DNA from: Burkholderiales bacterium
GTDB taxonomy: Bacteria; Pseudomonadota; Gammaproteobacteria; Burkholderiales; Casimicrobiaceae
Assembly: GCA_025354165.1 (NCBI GenBank)
Contig: JANXNI010000070.1
Span: 1 to 56,250, forward strand
Length of the DNA stretch: 56,250 bases
Direction of reading: 5' to 3'
In this document: positions 21,470 through 29,040 of the stretch, piece by piece
Layout: each line of letters opens with the position of its first letter
Numbering within the stretch: the first letter of the stretch is position 1
The notes under the pieces: model-generated
Database searches by the model: none
What the model saw: the letters and a program-made list of their open reading frames with translations, nothing else
What the model was told of the DNA's origin: nothing
Translations under genes and position numbers: made by a program

Positions 21470-22569
21470 TTCAGCATCTTTGGGCCAAACTGACGGATCA
21501 TCTGGATCCTTTTCTATTTGCCGTGGTGACGGCGATTGCTGCCCTCGGTTTATTAGTGCTCTACAGCGCAGTGGGCGAATCGCTGGGACGCGTGATCTCG
21601 CAATCGCAAAAAATGGCAGTCGCTGTGGCGATCATGATTGTGATCGCCAATCTTTCACCGCAATTTATTGCGCGTTTTGCCGTACCGCTTTACGCCATCG
21701 GCATCTTGCTGCTATTGGGCGTTGCACTTGGCGGCGAGGTCGTTAAGGGTGCGCGGCGCTGGCTGAAAATCCCCGGCGTGGGCAATGTTCAGCCCTCAGA
21801 AATTATGAAAATTGCGCTACCTCTGATTCTGGCGTGGTACTTTGAGCGCCACGAAGGCAGCATGAACTGGCGCAACTTTCTGGTAGCGTCAGCGTTGGTG
21901 GTGATTCCGTTTGGGCTGGTTGTGCGACAGCCGGATCTTGGCACTGCGTTGTTGATTGGAGCGTGTGGTTTTTACGTGCTCTTTCTCGCGGGACTCGACT
22001 GGCGCATCATCGTCGGCGGGGCGATTCTAGGAGGTCTCGGCCTGTGGGCAGCATGGGAGTTCAACTGGCTGCATGACTACCAGAAAGAGCGCGTACTCAA
22101 CTTCATTAATCCGGAGAATGACACGCAGGACGCGGGCTGGCACACGATTCAGGCCGCGATCGCGATCGGCTCGGGCGGTCTGTTCGGTAAGGGTTGGGGC
22201 AATGGCACGCAGACCCACCTGGAGTTTTTGCCGGAGAAGCATACCGACTTCATTTTCGCGGTGTATGGTGAAGAATTCGGCCTGCTGGGCGGTGTGGTGC
22301 TGATCGTGCTTTATCTGCTGTTCATTGGGCGGAGTTTCGTGATCACTGCAAACGCGTCGACCCTGTTTGGAAGATTGATGGCGGGATCGATGACATTAAT
22401 GTTTTTCACTTATGCTTTTGTCAATATCGGCATGGTCACTGGCATGTTGCCCGTGGTCGGCGTGCCGCTGCCATTTGTGAGCTTTGGTGGAACTGCACTT
22501 ATAACGTTGTTCATTGCGGTCGGCATTTTGATGAGCGTGCAATCGCACCGGAAGCTGGTGAACTCGTGA
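21466..22569 (+). CDS. rodA: RodA, SEDS-family peptidoglycan glycosyltransferase
   Basis: A 367-residue polytopic protein (about ten helices) that polymerises glycan strands from lipid II as the partner of PBP2. SEDS signatures include the basic loop GARRWLKIPGVGNVQPSE, the segment RQPDLGTALLIG, the DAGWHTIQAAIAIGSGGLFG loop and the C-terminal VPLPFVSFGGTAL. The length is normal. It overlaps both neighbours by 4 bp, consistent with stoichiometric expression with PBP2. Confidence 0.95.
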   Translation: MIQHLWAKLTDHLDPFLFAVVTAIAALGLLVLYSAVGESLGRVISQSQKMAVAVAIMIVIANLSPQFIARFAVPLYAIGILLLLGVALGGEVVKGARRWLKIPGVGNVQPSEIMKIALPLILAWYFERHEGSMNWRNFLVASALVVIPFGLVVRQPDLGTALLIGACGFYVLFLAGLDWRIIVGGAILGGLGLWAAWEFNWLHDYQKERVLNFINPENDTQDAGWHTIQAAIAIGSGGLFGKGWGNGTQTHLEFLPEKHTDFIFAVYGEEFGLLGGVVLIVLYLLFIGRSFVITANASTLFGRLMAGSMTLMFFTYAFVNIGMVTGMLPVVGVPLPFVSFGGTALITLFIAVGILMSVQSHRKLVNS

Positions 22570-23486
22570 CGCATTTCGAGCGTTGCACCAAATTTCTTCT
22601 ACTAATCGGCGTTGCTGCGCTGCTTGCCGCCTGCGCCAGCAAACCCAAGGTTTCGACCAACGCAAAGTCCTCCAGCGCGCGGCCCGGTGCGTACTATAAA
22701 GACGACGGCCCAGCGGCATCGGTACCCGCCGACATTGATCGCATTCCCGATGCCGTCGCTCGCGCGGAACCATTGCACCGTTTCGCTAACCGGCCGTACA
22801 ACGTCTTTGGTGTTGAGTATCGACCAATGACCAGCCTTGGGTCGCTGCGCCAACGCGGTATCGCCTCATGGTACGGGCGCAAATTTCACGGGCAAAAGAC
22901 GGCGATTGGCGAAACCTACGACATGTTTGCGATGACTGCGGCGCATCCCACCGCGCCTTTGCCAAGCTTTGCGCGCATAACGCATACGCAATCCGGGCGC
23001 AGCGTGGTGGTGCGCATCAATGATCGTGGCCCTTTCCACGCAGGGCGTATCGTGGATTTGTCCTACGCCGCGGCGAGCCGTCTGGGCATTGCTCAGGGTG
23101 GCAGCGGTGAGGTAGAGTTTGAACTGCTGGTTCCACCGTTCCAGCCAAATGCAGCGAATGAGTCGGTGGCTACATTCTCGCCGTCGCCGCCCGCTCCTGT
23201 AGCACCTGCTGATCCGCCCGCCATTGCAATTTCCTCCACACTACCGAGTTCTCAAGATTTTTATTACGTTCAATTGGCCGCATTCGGAAACTTTGCTAAC
23301 GCTCAAGCGTTCCAACAGCGAATGAGCATCGAACTAGCCAGCACCCCGCGCGTTCAACAAGTCGAGTCGTTGTACCGGGTACGCTTGGGCCCATTCGCGA
23401 CCCGAAGTGAGGCAGAAACAGCGCGCGACCGCGCACAATCTGTCCTGTCGACACCGCTCATCATTTCTTCTACGCTTGCCCGATGA
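22566..23486 (+). CDS. rlpA: RlpA-like septal-ring lipoprotein with SPOR domain
   Basis: A 306-residue lipoprotein (lipobox LLAAC, Cys23) with a double-psi beta-barrel (about residues 95-190; RQRGIASWYGRKFHGQKTA, INDRGPFHAGRIVDLS). A linker follows, and then a C-terminal SPOR domain (about 230-306) that binds denuded glycan strands. In Pseudomonas RlpA is a lytic transglycosylase; the His and Asp of that barrel appear to be kept (FHG, NDRGPF). The GTG start overlaps the rodA stop (GTGA), and the stop overlaps the tolB start (ATGA). Confidence 0.92.
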   Translation: MTHFERCTKFLLLIGVAALLAACASKPKVSTNAKSSSARPGAYYKDDGPAASVPADIDRIPDAVARAEPLHRFANRPYNVFGVEYRPMTSLGSLRQRGIASWYGRKFHGQKTAIGETYDMFAMTAAHPTAPLPSFARITHTQSGRSVVVRINDRGPFHAGRIVDLSYAAASRLGIAQGGSGEVEFELLVPPFQPNAANESVATFSPSPPAPVAPADPPAIAISSTLPSSQDFYYVQLAAFGNFANAQAFQQRMSIELASTPRVQQVESLYRVRLGPFATRSEAETARDRAQSVLSTPLIISSTLAR

Positions 23487-24775
23487 AAAAAACTGTTCCT
23501 TCAGTCCTGCGATTGGCGCTCGCCGTTTCGGCGTTCGGATTCTCGGCTTTGAGCACGAGTACACACGCGCAACTCACCATTGATATCGTGGGTGTGGGTG
23601 CGCAACAGATTCCAGTTGCCGTTGCCGCTTTTGCCGGAAACGATGCGCTGGCACAGCAAGTATCGAGCGTCATCGAGGCCGACCTCGCGCGAAGTGGTTT
23701 GATCAAGACGATCAATGCCGCAGGCCTCCCGCGCAGCGGCGAACTGGCTGCGGTGCAATTCTCAGAGTTGAAAGCGCGCGGCGCAGACGCAACCGTGATT
23801 GGCGCCGTGCAGTCGGGGGACGGCGGCATGATGAACATCAGTTTTCGTCTCATTGATGTGCCAAAGCAAACCCAGCTTACGGGTCTGAATTTCAACGTGG
23901 CGGCGCGAGACTCGCGTGCCACTGCACACCGAATTGCCGACATCATTTACGAGCAGTTGACCGGCGAGAAAGGCGTGTTTAGCACGAGGCTCGCGTATGT
24001 GTCGAAATCGCCGGGTCGCTTTCAGTTGATCGTGGCCGATAGCGATGGCTTCAACGCGGTGCCTGCACTGAATTCTTCCGAACCGATCATCTCACCTGCA
24101 TGGTCGCCTGATGGCGGTCGACTTGCCTATGTGTCGTTTGAAGGTCGCAAGCCAAGCGTTTATGTGCAAAACATCGGCTCCGGTGCGCGCACGCTGCTGG
24201 TTCGTGCAGCGGGCAATCAGTCGGCGCCTGCATGGTCACCCGACGGCAGCCGGATCGTTTATGCATCATCGCAGGCGGGCGGCACGCAACTTTTTATCGT
24301 CAACGCCGATGGCAGCGGTTCGCGCCGTTTGACCAGCAGCGGCGCGATTGATACCGCGCCGAACTGGGCTCCTGACGGGCGCATTTATTTCATGAGTGAT
24401 CGCGGTGGTTCGCCGCAAATCTATCGCACGTCGCCCGAGGGCGGCAACGCCGAGCGGGTGACGTTTGAAGGCAGCGAGAATGCCAATCCGCGCGTTGCGG
24501 CCGACGGCAAGAGCATGGTGTTCGTGAAGCGCGAGGGCTCCCGCTACATGCTCGCGGTACAGGATTTTGCGTCGCGTCAGGTGCAGGTTTTGACACAGGG
24601 GCCGGTCGATGAATCGCCCTCCTTCGCACCGAACGGCAAGCTGATTGTTTATGCGTCGGTGTATAACGGCAAGGGTATTCTTGCCGCCGTATCCGCTGAC
24701 GGGCGCGTCAAGCAAAGGCTGGGCGCTATGAACGCCGACGTGCGCGAACCGGCTTGGGGGCCATTGCCAAAGTAG
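23483..24775 (+). CDS. tolB: TolB, periplasmic beta-propeller of the Tol-Pal system
   Basis: A 430-residue periplasmic protein with a signal peptide (cleavage near STHA/Q30), an N-terminal alpha/beta domain, and a six-bladed propeller built from repeats such as PAWSPDGSRIVYASSQAG. It binds Pal and takes part in outer-membrane constriction and stability. Its start overlaps the rlpA stop, which ties it to the rod-shape operon. tolQ, tolR and tolA, usually immediately upstream, are absent here. Confidence 0.95.
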   Translation: MKKTVPSVLRLALAVSAFGFSALSTSTHAQLTIDIVGVGAQQIPVAVAAFAGNDALAQQVSSVIEADLARSGLIKTINAAGLPRSGELAAVQFSELKARGADATVIGAVQSGDGGMMNISFRLIDVPKQTQLTGLNFNVAARDSRATAHRIADIIYEQLTGEKGVFSTRLAYVSKSPGRFQLIVADSDGFNAVPALNSSEPIISPAWSPDGGRLAYVSFEGRKPSVYVQNIGSGARTLLVRAAGNQSAPAWSPDGSRIVYASSQAGGTQLFIVNADGSGSRRLTSSGAIDTAPNWAPDGRIYFMSDRGGSPQIYRTSPEGGNAERVTFEGSENANPRVAADGKSMVFVKREGSRYMLAVQDFASRQVQVLTQGPVDESPSFAPNGKLIVYASVYNGKGILAAVSADGRVKQRLGAMNADVREPAWGPLPK

Positions 24776-24785
24776 CAGCGCGGTT

Positions 24786-24819
24786 GCACAATTCGCCCAA
24801 TGAGCTAGGCACAATTCGC
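24786..24819. promoter_or_regulatory. 11-bp direct repeat upstream of pal
   Basis: GCACAATTCGC occurs twice (24786-24796 and 24809-24819) with starts 23 bp apart, about two helical turns. It lies in the 116-bp gap between tolB and pal, the only sizeable gap inside the second half of the operon. This suits a regulator-binding site or a secondary promoter region for pal-cpoB. No factor is assigned. Confidence 0.35.
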
Positions 24820-24891
24820 TAGATTTACTTGGTCGATTTTGTCGACTTCGCGCAGAACCGGGACATCTTGTCCATCTCGAAAGGAAACTTT

Positions 24892-25479
24892 ATGAATCGT
24901 CTCTGGAAATCCACCCTCGCCGTGCTCGCGGCAACCACGCTTGTCGCTCTGACCGGCTGCTCGTCAACCCCCGATTCGGCGAAGCCTGTGGAAGACCGCA
25001 CCGCTGCAACGACCGGCGCGACCACAACCGGCACTGACGCGTCCACTAACGGCGTTGGTTCGACCGGCCCCGCAGTGGCTACGGTCACTGCCGGTACCCC
25101 CGCTGGCGCGGGTAACAGCGCGCTGCGTGATCCAAGAAGCCCGCTCTCTCGTCGTGAAATTTTTTACGATTACGACAGCTTTATCGTGAAAGACGAATAC
25201 AAGCCTTTACTTGAAGCGCACGCGGCTTATCTCAAAACCAATCGCAATGCGCGCATCAAAGTTGAAGGCAATACCGACGAGCGCGGTAGCCGTGAGTACA
25301 ACCTGGCGCTAGGGCAGAAACGCTCGGAAAGCGTCAAGCGCGTATTGACGCTGCTCGGTGTGAACGATTCACAAATAGACACCGTGAGCCTCGGTGAAGA
25401 AAAACCGCGCAATCCCGCCTCCAATGAGGCGGCCTACGCGGAAAACCGTCGTTGCGATCTCGTATACGCTGGAGAGTAA
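24892..25479 (+). CDS. pal: Pal, peptidoglycan-associated lipoprotein
   Basis: A 195-residue outer-membrane lipoprotein (lipobox LTGC, Cys23) with a Thr/Ala/Gly-rich linker and a C-terminal OmpA-like domain that grips peptidoglycan. The diagnostic segment is EGNTDERGSREYNLALGQKR. ATG at 24892 is preferred over the upstream in-frame TTG at 24829, because AAAGGAAAC precedes it and the lipoprotein signal begins there. It acts with TolB and is followed 3 bp later by cpoB. Confidence 0.95.
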   Translation: MNRLWKSTLAVLAATTLVALTGCSSTPDSAKPVEDRTAATTGATTTGTDASTNGVGSTGPAVATVTAGTPAGAGNSALRDPRSPLSRREIFYDYDSFIVKDEYKPLLEAHAAYLKTNRNARIKVEGNTDERGSREYNLALGQKRSESVKRVLTLLGVNDSQIDTVSLGEEKPRNPASNEAAYAENRRCDLVYAGE

Positions 25480-25482
25480 TTG

Positions 25483-26415
25483 ATGCAGTTGGTGCGATTG
25501 ATACCGTCAGATCGGGCTACGATCAGGCATTTCTACTTTGTAATGAAAGCGGGGGCAGCGGCGCTGGCCATGGCTGGCATCAGCATCGCCCACGCCGGAG
25601 TGTTCGACGACGAGGAAGCGCGAAAGCAGATTCTGCAATTGCGCGCGCAAGTCAGTGAGACCCAACGCGCGATCGATCAACGTGTCGCTGAACTCGAAGC
25701 GCAAGCGCGCAACCGCAGCATCATAGACTTGTTCAATCAGGTCGAAACGTTAAAGACCGAGTTCGCTCGACTGCGCGGACAGATCGAAGTATTACAGAAC
25801 GAAATGGAGAACACGCAGAAGCGTCAGCGTGATCTCTATGTCGATCTCGATGGTCGTTTGCGCAAAATGGAAGCCGCTATGGCCGAGCAGGCGGCGCACG
25901 CAGTTCAAGCACCGGCAGCAGCCCCGTCGGTGGCGGTATTGGGGTCGTCCGCGCAGCCCGGTACTGGTGCGCCGCCCACAGCAAACGACCCCTCTCGCGC
26001 CATGCCACCCGCAGTCGCCTCGTTGCCACCAGCGATTGATCCGGTGGCCGAGCAACGTGCTTACGATCAGGGTCTGGAACATTTCCGGGCCGGCCGCTTT
26101 GGCGAAGCGGTCACCACGTTCCAGCTTTTCACGCGCAATTTCCCCAGGAGCACGCTGGTTCCGTCAGCCCAATACTGGATCGGAAATTCGCTTTACGCCG
26201 TGCGTGATTTTCGCGGAGCGATTGCGACACAGCGCCAATTGTTGACGCAGTTTCCTGATAGTGCCAAGGCCTCCGACGCATTGCTGAATATCGCGTCAGC
26301 GCAAGGTGAATTGGGCGATTTGCAGGGATCGCGCGCCACCATGCAAGAGGTCGTCGCGAAGTACCCGACGTCGGAAGCGGGCGTTAAGGCGAAGCAAAGA
26401 CTCGGCATTCGCTAG
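25483..26415 (+). CDS. cpoB: CpoB/YbgF, Tol-Pal-linked periplasmic TPR protein
   Basis: A 310-residue periplasmic protein. In E. coli CpoB links PBP1B activity with Tol-Pal during division. A signal-like hydrophobic stretch (ending SIAHAG) is followed by a trimerising coiled coil (about residues 45-130), an Ala/Pro-rich linker and C-terminal TPRs (DQGLEHFRAGRFGEAVTTFQ and following). GGAGAG at the end of pal supports ATG 25483. A start at 25543 would give a more standard signal peptide but has no clear ribosome site. A family 2 repeat begins 6 bp after the stop. Confidence 0.92.
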   Translation: MQLVRLIPSDRATIRHFYFVMKAGAAALAMAGISIAHAGVFDDEEARKQILQLRAQVSETQRAIDQRVAELEAQARNRSIIDLFNQVETLKTEFARLRGQIEVLQNEMENTQKRQRDLYVDLDGRLRKMEAAMAEQAAHAVQAPAAAPSVAVLGSSAQPGTGAPPTANDPSRAMPPAVASLPPAIDPVAEQRAYDQGLEHFRAGRFGEAVTTFQLFTRNFPRSTLVPSAQYWIGNSLYAVRDFRGAIATQRQLLTQFPDSAKASDALLNIASAQGELGDLQGSRATMQEVVAKYPTSEAGVKAKQRLGIR

Positions 26416-26421
26416 TCACGG

Positions 26422-26560
26422 CTCTGAAAATTCATTTGTAGGGATGCAGTCTTAGGAACCCGGAGCGCAGCAACCGCCGCGCTGGAGCGTGAGCGTGAGC
26501 GCTTTTGGCAAATAGGCGAGTGCCTCGCGAAGACACAATGGCCAGAGAAATGAATTTTTC
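26422..26560 (+). repeat. MITE-like repeat, family 2 copy A
   Basis: A worn, internally shorter copy (about 139 bp) of the element seen at 42943 and 47412. The left end is CTCTGAAAATTCATTTG; the right end reads ACACAATGGCC...ATGAATTTTTC. It shares the inner stretches GGATGCAGT, CGGAGCGCAGCA and GAGCGCTTTTGGCAAAT with the other copies. The right terminal repeat contains the mutY start codon, so the element overlaps the coding region by 23 bp. Confidence 0.75.
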
Positions 26561-27587
26561 ACGTCGCGTCGTCGAATGGCAGCGCTCGCATGGTCGCCAC
26601 GGCCTGCCCTGGCAATCGACGCGCGACGCCTACAAAATCTGGCTCTCGGAAATCATGTTGCAGCAGACGCAGGTTTCGACGGTTCTGCCTTACTACGCGA
26701 AGTTTCTGGAGCGCTTTCCCAACGTCACGACGCTCGCGGCGGCCAGTGACGACGATGTCATGGCGCATTGGGCCGGGCTTGGCTACTACAGCCGCGCGCG
26801 CAATTTACACAATGCCGCGAAACAGGTCGTCGCAAAACACGGCGGCGTTTTCCCGGACGACGTTGAATTGCTGGCAGATTTGCCCGGCATTGGGCGCAGC
26901 ACGGCGGCCGCCATCGCCGCGTTCGCGTACGACGTCATCGCGCCAATCCTCGATGGCAACGTCAAACGAGTGCTCGCGCGACATGCGGCGATTGAAGGAT
27001 TTCCCGGCGTCAGCGCGGTGGAAAAGCAGTTGTGGATAGAGGCGGCGGTACGGCTCCCAAAAAAGCGCGAAGACATGGTGGCGTACACGCAAGGGCTCAT
27101 GGACTTGGGCGCAGCAGTGTGCACCAAAAGCGATCCGCATTGCCTGCTCTGCCCCATCGCCGATGATTGCGCCGCAAAGTCTGATGGGCGCATCGCCGAC
27201 ATTCCCGCGCCGAGGCCCAGCAAAAAAATCCCGGAACGATCACAGCGCTACCTGCTTGCGCTGCATGGCGATGCGGTGTTGCTGGTAAAGCGTCCCGCAC
27301 CGGGCATATGGGGCGGTCTGTGGTGCTTGCCTGAGCTGGCGGAGGCGGACGATCCGGCAACCGTTGCCAGTTTGCGATTTGGCGTGCGCAAGGTCGCGGC
27401 CACCACTGAATTGCCCGCGTTCAAACATACGTTCACGCATTTCCGCTTGACGCTTGCCGTGACGCAATTGTTGGCGTCGCGAATTGACCCTGCCACGAAC
27501 ACGCCCGGTACGATCTGGCTTGCCCGAAACGAGCTGAAAACAGCGGCACTGCCGAAGCCAATTTCCACATTGCTGGCCGAACTTTAG
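26538..27587 (+). CDS. mutY: MutY, adenine DNA glycosylase
   Basis: A 349-residue base-excision repair enzyme that removes adenine opposite 8-oxoguanine. Catalytic Glu38 lies in KIWLSEIMLQQTQV. The helix-hairpin-helix is LPGIGRSTAAAI, catalytic Asp139 is in PILDGNVKR, and the [4Fe-4S] ligands are C195, C202, C205 and C211 in the usual 6-2-5 spacing. The C-terminal Nudix-like 8-oxoG recognition domain is present. ATG at 26538 (or 26550) lies inside the right end of a family 2 repeat, so the first residues MAREMNF are repeat-derived. A frame open to 26505 adds only more repeat sequence. Confidence 0.95.
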   Translation: MAREMNFSRRVVEWQRSHGRHGLPWQSTRDAYKIWLSEIMLQQTQVSTVLPYYAKFLERFPNVTTLAAASDDDVMAHWAGLGYYSRARNLHNAAKQVVAKHGGVFPDDVELLADLPGIGRSTAAAIAAFAYDVIAPILDGNVKRVLARHAAIEGFPGVSAVEKQLWIEAAVRLPKKREDMVAYTQGLMDLGAAVCTKSDPHCLLCPIADDCAAKSDGRIADIPAPRPSKKIPERSQRYLLALHGDAVLLVKRPAPGIWGGLWCLPELAEADDPATVASLRFGVRKVAATTELPAFKHTFTHFRLTLAVTQLLASRIDPATNTPGTIWLARNELKTAALPKPISTLLAEL

Positions 27588-27605
27588 AGCGGTCTACTCG
27601 TAATC

Positions 27606-27719
27606 AGCTTTTTCGCGTAATCGCCATTGCATTTGGGCTAGAAGCAATAATCAGCGCTAGTCGACTATTGCACGTTTCATCACGTAGCCCCTAATCCAGC
27701 GAGCTTTCAGCAAAATGCT
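27606..27719. repeat. 114-bp palindromic repeat, family 1 copy 2
   Basis: The left arm runs from AGCTTTTT (27606) to TTTGGGCTAG (ending 27641). The right arm runs from GTAGCCCCTAA (27684) to AAAATGCT (27719). The centre carries GTCGACTATTGC. The length is 114 bp, as in the other copies. It fills the gap between the convergent mutY and lipoprotein genes. Confidence 0.75.
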
Positions 27720-27759
27720 GTGCTTGTCAAACGCCTCGCAGGCGACGCGTAGCAAAGCG

Positions 27760-29040
27760 CTACTTTTCACACGGCGTCAGCTTGAATTCCACGCGCCGAT
27801 CCTGCAAATCGGTCAAGTCGTCGGCACCACTGCCGACTACGTTTTCCCGATAGCCAACGCCACTAGCTCGGGTGCGCGCGGCCAGTTTTGGCGCGGCGGC
27901 GTCCATGCGCTTTTTCACGTAGTTGGCGCGCGCCAGACTCAACCGGTCATTCGCCGGTTCGCTGCCGGAGTGACTGGTGTGTCCGACGATGTCGAGGCAG
28001 GATTTGTTATCCGTATTCCTGGCCATGCGCGTCGCGATGCTGCGCAACCAGATCGGATACGGCCCGCTCACGTTCGCGTCCGACCAGAAGTCAGTTCGTG
28101 CCGGCTGGAACAAAAATTTCACCGAGAGCTTATGAGCGGCGAGGCCGTGGTCGACGATGTTGCCAAAAGCTTTTTCGGCGTCAGCCCTTTTGCCGAGCTT
28201 CCAGTTCGCGAGGTAGAGTCCGCTGTGCACGCGCAACTGGTCGCCCGTCGCTGAGCGCACGGCCTTCACATAAAGATCGAGCGCCTGCTTGAATTTGCGC
28301 GCCTCGTAGGCAACGATGGCGTCTGAAATCACCGTCGCCGTATCGATGCGCTCGCGATAAATAGGGTCAATCGTGTCGCCGACCTTGGTGGCCTGACAGG
28401 TCTTGATGTAGGCATCAACCGACTCGTCCTTCACCCACACCGGTGTGTCCGAGAAGTACGGCGTTGGCGTCGTGTTCACGCCGTCGAGCATGGCGCGGGC
28501 GACGCCTTTCGAGATGATTTTGTTGGTCGATAAATCTGCGAGCGCGAGACAAATACGGAACGCCTCGGGTTTGCCGACAGTCTTGTTTTCGAGGGTAATT
28601 GCAGTAAACGTTCCGACCAGCACAATCGGCGATTTTGCAACGTTGCTCGATGTGAATTCGCGCACATCGGCCGCCGGGAATTGATCGCGCGCGACATCAC
28701 GCAAGCGTGTTTCGATGTAGCGGCTGGCGACGGTTTGCTGTCCGCTGACGCCGTCAATCAGCGGGTCAATCACGATCATGCGTGGGCCGGGCGTGGGCAC
28801 GTTTTTGAACAGCGCAGTTGCCGCGTTAACGATAGCGATGTCAAATGGAACCGGACTCGGCGGTGCAGGCGGTGGTACAGGCGCAGCAGGCGGCACTGCG
28901 ACCACCACTGGCGCGGGCGGCGGTGCGGGCGGCGCGGCGTGGTCGACCGTGGGCGTCGGTGTCGTTGCGCATCCGGCGAGCAGGAAAATGCCCAGCGCAG
29001 CGATTGCCGTGAGTTTCAGATGGGGTTGCAGGCAGTTCAT
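27760..29040 (-). CDS. OmpA-like lipoprotein coupled to a Ser/Thr kinase
   Basis: A 426-residue predicted outer-membrane lipoprotein (lipobox LLAGC, Cys24) with a Pro/Ala/Val-rich tether (about 25-65). A FlgO/CsgG-like alpha/beta region follows (about 66-200; IDPLIDGVSGQQTVASRYIE, SPIVLVGTF), then a TPR-like helical part (about 235-300) and a C-terminal OmpA-type peptidoglycan-binding domain (about 310-426; DIVGHTSHSGSEPANDRLSL). ATG at 29040 overlaps the kinase stop (ATGA) and has GGAG 8 nt upstream, so I prefer it to ATG 29046. The tight coupling implies a joint role with the kinase. The exact function is unknown. Confidence 0.8.
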   Translation of the reverse strand: MNCLQPHLKLTAIAALGIFLLAGCATTPTPTVDHAAPPAPPPAPVVVAVPPAAPVPPPAPPSPVPFDIAIVNAATALFKNVPTPGPRMIVIDPLIDGVSGQQTVASRYIETRLRDVARDQFPAADVREFTSSNVAKSPIVLVGTFTAITLENKTVGKPEAFRICLALADLSTNKIISKGVARAMLDGVNTTPTPYFSDTPVWVKDESVDAYIKTCQATKVGDTIDPIYRERIDTATVISDAIVAYEARKFKQALDLYVKAVRSATGDQLRVHSGLYLANWKLGKRADAEKAFGNIVDHGLAAHKLSVKFLFQPARTDFWSDANVSGPYPIWLRSIATRMARNTDNKSCLDIVGHTSHSGSEPANDRLSLARANYVKKRMDAAAPKLAARTRASGVGYRENVVGSGADDLTDLQDRRVEFKLTPCEK

